Assembly (NCBI GenBank): GCA_009379845.1
Contig: WHSZ01000015.1
Coordinates: 1 to 64,000 of the forward strand
DNA length: 64,000 bases
From: Pseudonocardiaceae bacterium
Lineage (GTDB): Bacteria > Actinomycetota > Actinomycetes > Mycobacteriales > Pseudonocardiaceae
Direction of reading: 5' to 3'
The notes below the pieces were generated by a model that was not told where the DNA came from, ran no database searches, and worked only from the letters and a program-made list of their open reading frames with translations. Both the position numbers and the translations under genes were made by a program. Shown in pieces: positions 60,187-64,000 of the stretch. Every line of letters starts with the position of its first letter. The first letter of the stretch is position 1.

Positions 60187-61038
60187 GTGTCGATGCCGCT
60201 GTACGCCTCGCCCGAGCAGTTGATGCGCGAGCGCTCGGAGCTGGCCCGCAAGGGTATTGCCAGGGGCCGCAGTGTTGTCGCGTTGAAGTACGCCGACGGA
60301 ATCCTGTTGGTCGCGGAGAACCCGTCCACCACGTTGCACAAGATGTCGGAGATCTACGACCGGATCGGTTTCGCCGCTGCCGGCCGGTACAGCGAGTTCG
60401 AGAGCCTGCGCCGGGCCGGCATCAAGCACGTTGACCTGTGGGGCTATTCCTACGATCGGCGGGACGTTTCGGCGCGACAGCTGGCGAACGTGTACGCGCA
60501 GACCCTCGGCTCGATCTTCACCGAGCAGCTCAAGCCGTTCGAGGTGGAGATCTGCGTGGCCGAGGTCGGCGCCAGCGCCGAGGACGATCAGCTCTACCGG
60601 CTCACCTACGATGGTTCGATCGTGGACGAGCCGCAGTACGTGGTGATGGGCGGGCAGACCGACTCGGTCGTATCGGTGCTGAAGGACACCTACTCGGATT
60701 CACTCGATCTCCGGGAAGCGGTCGCGCTGGCCGTGCGGGCACTGTCCGCCCCCGCATCGGCCTCCAGTGGGGCCTCCAGTGGCTCGTCGGCCGGTAACGG
60801 CAACGGCGAGCGGGAGCTCGGCAAGCTCGAGGTGGCGGTGCTGGAGCGCGGGCGGCCGCGCCGGTCGTTCCGCAGGATCTCCGGCGCCGCGTTGGACGCG
60901 CTGTTGCCGACCAAGACGTCCGGCAAGGGATCCGGCAAGGCTTCCGGCAAGGGCGCTTCCGGTAACGGCTCGGGCAAGGCTTCCAGCGATGGCGAGTCGG
61001 GCGGGTCCGGCGAGTCGGCCGAGTCCGGCGAAAGCTGA
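60187..61038 (+). CDS. prcA: 20S proteasome alpha subunit PrcA
   Basis: A 283-residue gate-forming subunit. It has [20 protein letters not shown] at the N-terminal gate and the [20 protein letters not shown] core strand. From about residue 235 the tail is low-complexity Ser, Gly, Lys and Glu ([18 protein letters not shown]), longer than in mycobacteria (about 248 residues total). GTG start at 60187. The tail may be disordered at the outer rim. Forms the 14+14 core with PrcB. Confidence 0.95.
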   Translation: MSMPLYASPEQLMRERSELARKGIARGRSVVALKYADGILLVAENPSTTLHKMSEIYDRIGFAAAGRYSEFESLRRAGIKHVDLWGYSYDRRDVSARQLANVYAQTLGSIFTEQLKPFEVEICVAEVGASAEDDQLYRLTYDGSIVDEPQYVVMGGQTDSVVSVLKDTYSDSLDLREAVALAVRALSAPASASSGASSGSSAGNGNGERELGKLEVAVLERGRPRRSFRRISGAALDALLPTKTSGKGSGKASGKGASGNGSGKASSDGESGGSGESAESGES

Positions 61039-61055
61039 CTTCGCGCTGACTCCGC

Positions 61056-62549
61056 TCAGTCAAGCGGCCGGTAGATGGTCAGCGCGCTCGGCCTGGCGCG
61101 GAACACGAACCGCTGACCGAGCGGACCGAGCTCACCGTCGGTGGCGATCCGGGTGGCACCCTCCAGCAGCCGCATATCGAGCGTGGCCCTGTCCAGCTGG
61201 CGGTACACGTGGCTGGCGTTCAACGTGCGGGTGAGCGCGGCGAGCACGAAACGGGCACGCGAGTAGGGCACGTCGGCACGCAGGTAGCGGATGTCGAGCA
61301 AGCCGGTGTCCAGCGCGGGGCGGCTCGTCGGCGCGAACCCCTTCGGCGCGTAGCTGCCGTTCCCCACGAACAGCATCCAGATGAGCTGGCGTTTTCCGTT
61401 CAGCCGCACCGGAATCGGGCGAGCCTTGCGTAGCGTGCGGGCCAGTGCGATGGCGGCGCCGAGCCACTTGCCGCGGGCCGGTTCCAGCACGGCGCGCAAC
61501 CGCACCATGGTCGGATAGCCGCCGAGGCTCGCGGTGTTCACGAACCATCTGGCTTCCGTGTCGCCGGTGCTGCCCTGGACGTCGACCGAGCCGAGGTCCA
61601 CGCCGACCGCCCAGCCGTGATGCGATGCGTTCGCGGCTTCCGGCATGGACTCGACCCCGACGTCGCGGGCGAAGTGGTTCAGGGTGCCGGCCGGCACCAG
61701 CACCAGCGGCAGGCCTCGGCGCGCGGCGAGGGTGGCCACGGCGGCGACGGTGCCGTCACCGCCCGCAACCCCGAGCGCGGTGATCTCCCGGCCGGTGTCC
61801 GCGCGCACGATGTCCAGTTGCTCGCTCAGCGGGGTGTCCGGATCGGGTTCCACGACGATCGCCTGCGGCCAACGGGCGCTCGCCTCCTCGACGGGATCCA
61901 CGTCCGGATCGCCCGAGCCGGGGTTCGCGAAAAGCAGCAAACCCTCGCCGTGCGGCAACGCGGGCGCCTCGACGCGGTGCGCGGTGTGCGCTGGTGTGTC
62001 CGGCCGCCGCGGCCACCAGTGCTGGGTGCCGAACGCCGCCAGCGCACCGATCAGTGCGCCGGCGGCGGTGTCCGACGGCCAGTGCACGCCGGTGTGTACC
62101 CGGGAATACGCCACGGCGGCGGCGAGCGGTGCCACCGCGAGTGCGACCGGCGGGCACTCCAGAGCGGCGGCGGTGGTGAACGCCACCGCGCTGGCCGCGT
62201 GCCCGGAGGGGAACGAGGACGACACCGGGCGGTTGCTCAGCCTGCGGTCCTCGGGGACGAGTTCCGCCGCGGGGCGCCGGCGCGGAAAGACGTTCTTGCC
62301 AACCAGGTTCGCCGACGTGCTCGCGCCCGCGATCGCCGCTACACCGCGCAACCCGGCCCGCCGGCTGGCGCCCTTCTTGCTGCTCAACACGCCCGCGATG
62401 ACCAGCCACAGCACGCCGTGGTTGGCCGACCGGCCGAGACCCTTCAATACGCGGTCAGCCGCGCTCGGCGGTAGCCTTGAACTGCGTTCGACCAGCTTGA
62501 GATCGGTCCGACTGACCCTGCGAAGCGATGCCGAGATACGTGCCAGCAC
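61056..62549 (-). CDS. Fused PAP2 phosphatase and diacylglycerol/sphingosine kinase-like protein
   Basis: A 497-residue protein in two parts. The N-terminal PAP2 domain (about 30-185) has the three motifs KNVFPRRRP, SSFPSGHA and SRVHTGVHWPSD, with membrane helices between. The C-terminal lipid kinase domain (about 205-497) has ALGVAGGDGTVAAVA, the ATP-binding GGDGT motif. ATG start at 62549. It is on the strand opposite to prcA and pafA, sitting between them. Lipid substrate unknown. Confidence 0.9.
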   Translation of the reverse strand: MLARISASLRRVSRTDLKLVERSSRLPPSAADRVLKGLGRSANHGVLWLVIAGVLSSKKGASRRAGLRGVAAIAGASTSANLVGKNVFPRRRPAAELVPEDRRLSNRPVSSSFPSGHAASAVAFTTAAALECPPVALAVAPLAAAVAYSRVHTGVHWPSDTAAGALIGALAAFGTQHWWPRRPDTPAHTAHRVEAPALPHGEGLLLFANPGSGDPDVDPVEEASARWPQAIVVEPDPDTPLSEQLDIVRADTGREITALGVAGGDGTVAAVATLAARRGLPLVLVPAGTLNHFARDVGVESMPEAANASHHGWAVGVDLGSVDVQGSTGDTEARWFVNTASLGGYPTMVRLRAVLEPARGKWLGAAIALARTLRKARPIPVRLNGKRQLIWMLFVGNGSYAPKGFAPTSRPALDTGLLDIRYLRADVPYSRARFVLAALTRTLNASHVYRQLDRATLDMRLLEGATRIATDGELGPLGQRFVFRARPSALTIYRPLD

Positions 62550-62627
62550 GGTCTAGCAACCTATCCGAAACCAACGATGGCTCGATTGGCGCACCGGTTT
62601 CACGGCCGTAGGACTTAGTGTGGAGGA

Positions 62628-63986
62628 ATGCAGCGGCGGATCTTTGGCATCGAGACCGAATTCGGTGTCACGTGCACGTTCCATGGGCAGCGCAGGTTGT
62701 CGCCTGACGAGGTCGCCCGTTACCTGTTCCGCCGGGTGGTGTCCTGGGGCCGCTCATCCAACGTGTTCCTCCGCAACGGTTCGCGGCTCTATCTGGATGT
62801 GGGCTCCCATCCGGAGTACGCGACGGCGGAATGCGATGACCTGACGCAGCTCGTCACGCACGACAAGGCGGGGGAGCGGATCCTGGAAGACCTGCTCGTC
62901 GACGCCGAGCGCCGGCTTGCCGACGAGGGCATTGGCGGCGACATCTTCCTGTTCAAGAACAACACCGACTCGGCAGGCAATTCGTACGGCTGCCACGAGA
63001 ACTACCTGGTTACCCGTGCCGGTGAGTTCTCCCGGATCGCGGACGTGCTGTTGCCGTTCCTGGTGACCAGGCAGCTGATCTGCGGGGCCGGCAAGGTGCT
63101 GCAGACGCCGCGTGGCGCGGTGTACTGCCTCTCGCAGCGCGCCGAGCACATCTGGGAAGGCGTGTCCAGCGCCACGACCCGCTCCCGGCCCATCATCAAC
63201 ACCCGCGACGAGCCGCACGCCGACGCGGAGCGGTACCGCCGGCTGCATGTGATCGTCGGCGACTCGAACATGGCGGAGCCGACCACGTTGCTGAAGGTCG
63301 GCACCGCGAACCTGGTGCTGGAGATGGTGGAACGGGGCGTGCAGTTCCGCGACTTCAGTCTGGACAACCCGATTCGGGCGATCCGGGAGATCAGTCACGA
63401 TTTGACCGGCCGGCGGCTGGTGCGGCTGGCCGGCGGCCGGGAAGCCTCCGCGCTGGAGATCCAACGGGAGTACCACGCACGCGCCGTCGAGCATGTCGAG
63501 CGGCATTCGCCGGACCCGGTTTCCCAGCGGGTGGTGGAACTCTGGGGCCGCGCGCTGGATGCCGTCGAGCAGCATGATCTGTCCCTGATCGACAGGGAGA
63601 TCGATTGGGCGATCAAGCACCGGCTGGTTGAGCAGTACCGCTCGAAGAACGGTCTCGAGCTGTCCAATCCACGGGTGGCGCAACTGGACCTCGCCTACCA
63701 CGACATCCGGCGCGGCCGGGGCGTGTTCGATCTGTTGCAGCGCAAGGGGTTGATCGACCGGGTGACCGATGACGGGGAGATCGAGCTCGCCAAGGACACT
63801 CCGCCGCAGAGCACCCGTGCCAAGCTCCGGGGTGACTTCATCGCGGCCGCACAGGATGCCGGGCGCGACTTCACCGTGGACTGGGTGCACCTGAAGCTGA
63901 ACGACCAGGCGCAACGGACGGTGTTGTGCAAGGACCCGTTCCGCGCCGTCGACGAGCGGGTGGAACGCCTGATCTCCTCGCTCTGA
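62628..63986 (+). CDS. pafA: Pup-protein ligase PafA
   Basis: A 452-residue enzyme that uses ATP to phosphorylate the C-terminal Glu of Pup and join it to lysines. [16 protein letters not shown] supplies the metal-binding Glu, and [18 protein letters not shown] and [18 protein letters not shown] match the shared GS-like active site. It lacks the Dop loop, which separates it from dop. Start ATG at 62628; the gene is complete 14 bases before the window end. Confidence 0.97.
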   Translation: MQRRIFGIETEFGVTCTFHGQRRLSPDEVARYLFRRVVSWGRSSNVFLRNGSRLYLDVGSHPEYATAECDDLTQLVTHDKAGERILEDLLVDAERRLADEGIGGDIFLFKNNTDSAGNSYGCHENYLVTRAGEFSRIADVLLPFLVTRQLICGAGKVLQTPRGAVYCLSQRAEHIWEGVSSATTRSRPIINTRDEPHADAERYRRLHVIVGDSNMAEPTTLLKVGTANLVLEMVERGVQFRDFSLDNPIRAIREISHDLTGRRLVRLAGGREASALEIQREYHARAVEHVERHSPDPVSQRVVELWGRALDAVEQHDLSLIDREIDWAIKHRLVEQYRSKNGLELSNPRVAQLDLAYHDIRRGRGVFDLLQRKGLIDRVTDDGEIELAKDTPPQSTRAKLRGDFIAAAQDAGRDFTVDWVHLKLNDQAQRTVLCKDPFRAVDERVERLISSL

Positions 63987-64000
63987 TCTCCTCCCGCTGA

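Overview
The window is high-GC DNA with GTG and TTG starts, 4-base start/stop overlaps, and marker genes for mycothiol (mshC), ergothioneine (egtABCD), an InhA-type enoyl reductase, F420- and mycofactocin-linked oxidoreductases and a Pup-proteasome. Together these point to an actinomycete. The mycobacteria-like gene order without mycobacterial PE/PPE genes suggests Pseudonocardiaceae or a near relative; this is an inference. No rRNA, tRNA, CRISPR array, integrase or transposase was seen.

Layout. (1) 1-17 kb is accessory: an aldo/keto reductase, a membrane-anchored protein, a CNNM/CorC-type pair, a mycothiol-isomerase-like protein, a cytochrome P450 and an SDR. Divergent from these runs a (+) block: NDMA-dependent alcohol dehydrogenase, F420-type LLM oxidoreductase, second alcohol dehydrogenase, then a five-gene peptide/nickel-type ABC importer. 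It looks like a catabolic module with uptake. (2) 17-26 kb: a TetR regulator that looks like AcnR, the ergothioneine genes egtA-B-C-D (no egtE), a VapBC-like toxin-antitoxin pair, and aconitase acn. acnR carries a perfect 16-bp palindrome in its promoter region, and a 15/16 match lies upstream of acn. This suggests one regulon, although 5.4 kb separates the genes. (3) 26-36 kb follows the conserved mycobacterial order acn / NlpC-P60 hydrolase / moxR-DUF58-VWA / fabG1-inhA / hemH. (4) 36-43 kb: a second AAA+/VWA pair, mshC, an MFS transporter and PAC2. (5) 44-64 kb: HAD, hisE-hisG, a RibD-C-like reductase, thioesterase, RecB-like nuclease, M50 protease, trmI, two Pro-rich membrane proteins, and then the proteasome locus mpa, dop, pup, prcB, prcA, pafA. 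A small HTH gene, an aldo/keto reductase, a lipoprotein and a Nudix gene interrupt the locus between mpa and dop, and a PAP2-lipid kinase fusion sits between prcA and pafA.

The most unusual non-coding signals are four. A three-copy dispersed element (core GGGTTATAGCACCC plus AAAAAGACTCACGAGC) sits at gene ends; one copy has its core inverted, and one copy encodes the last residues of a transporter. The second is the paired AcnR-type operators. The third is a pair of GTATA-N6-TATA motifs flanking the small HTH gene after mpa. The fourth is a perfect 17-bp-stem terminator before acn. Starts were re-chosen from ribosome-binding sites and family N-termini where the longest frame was implausible.
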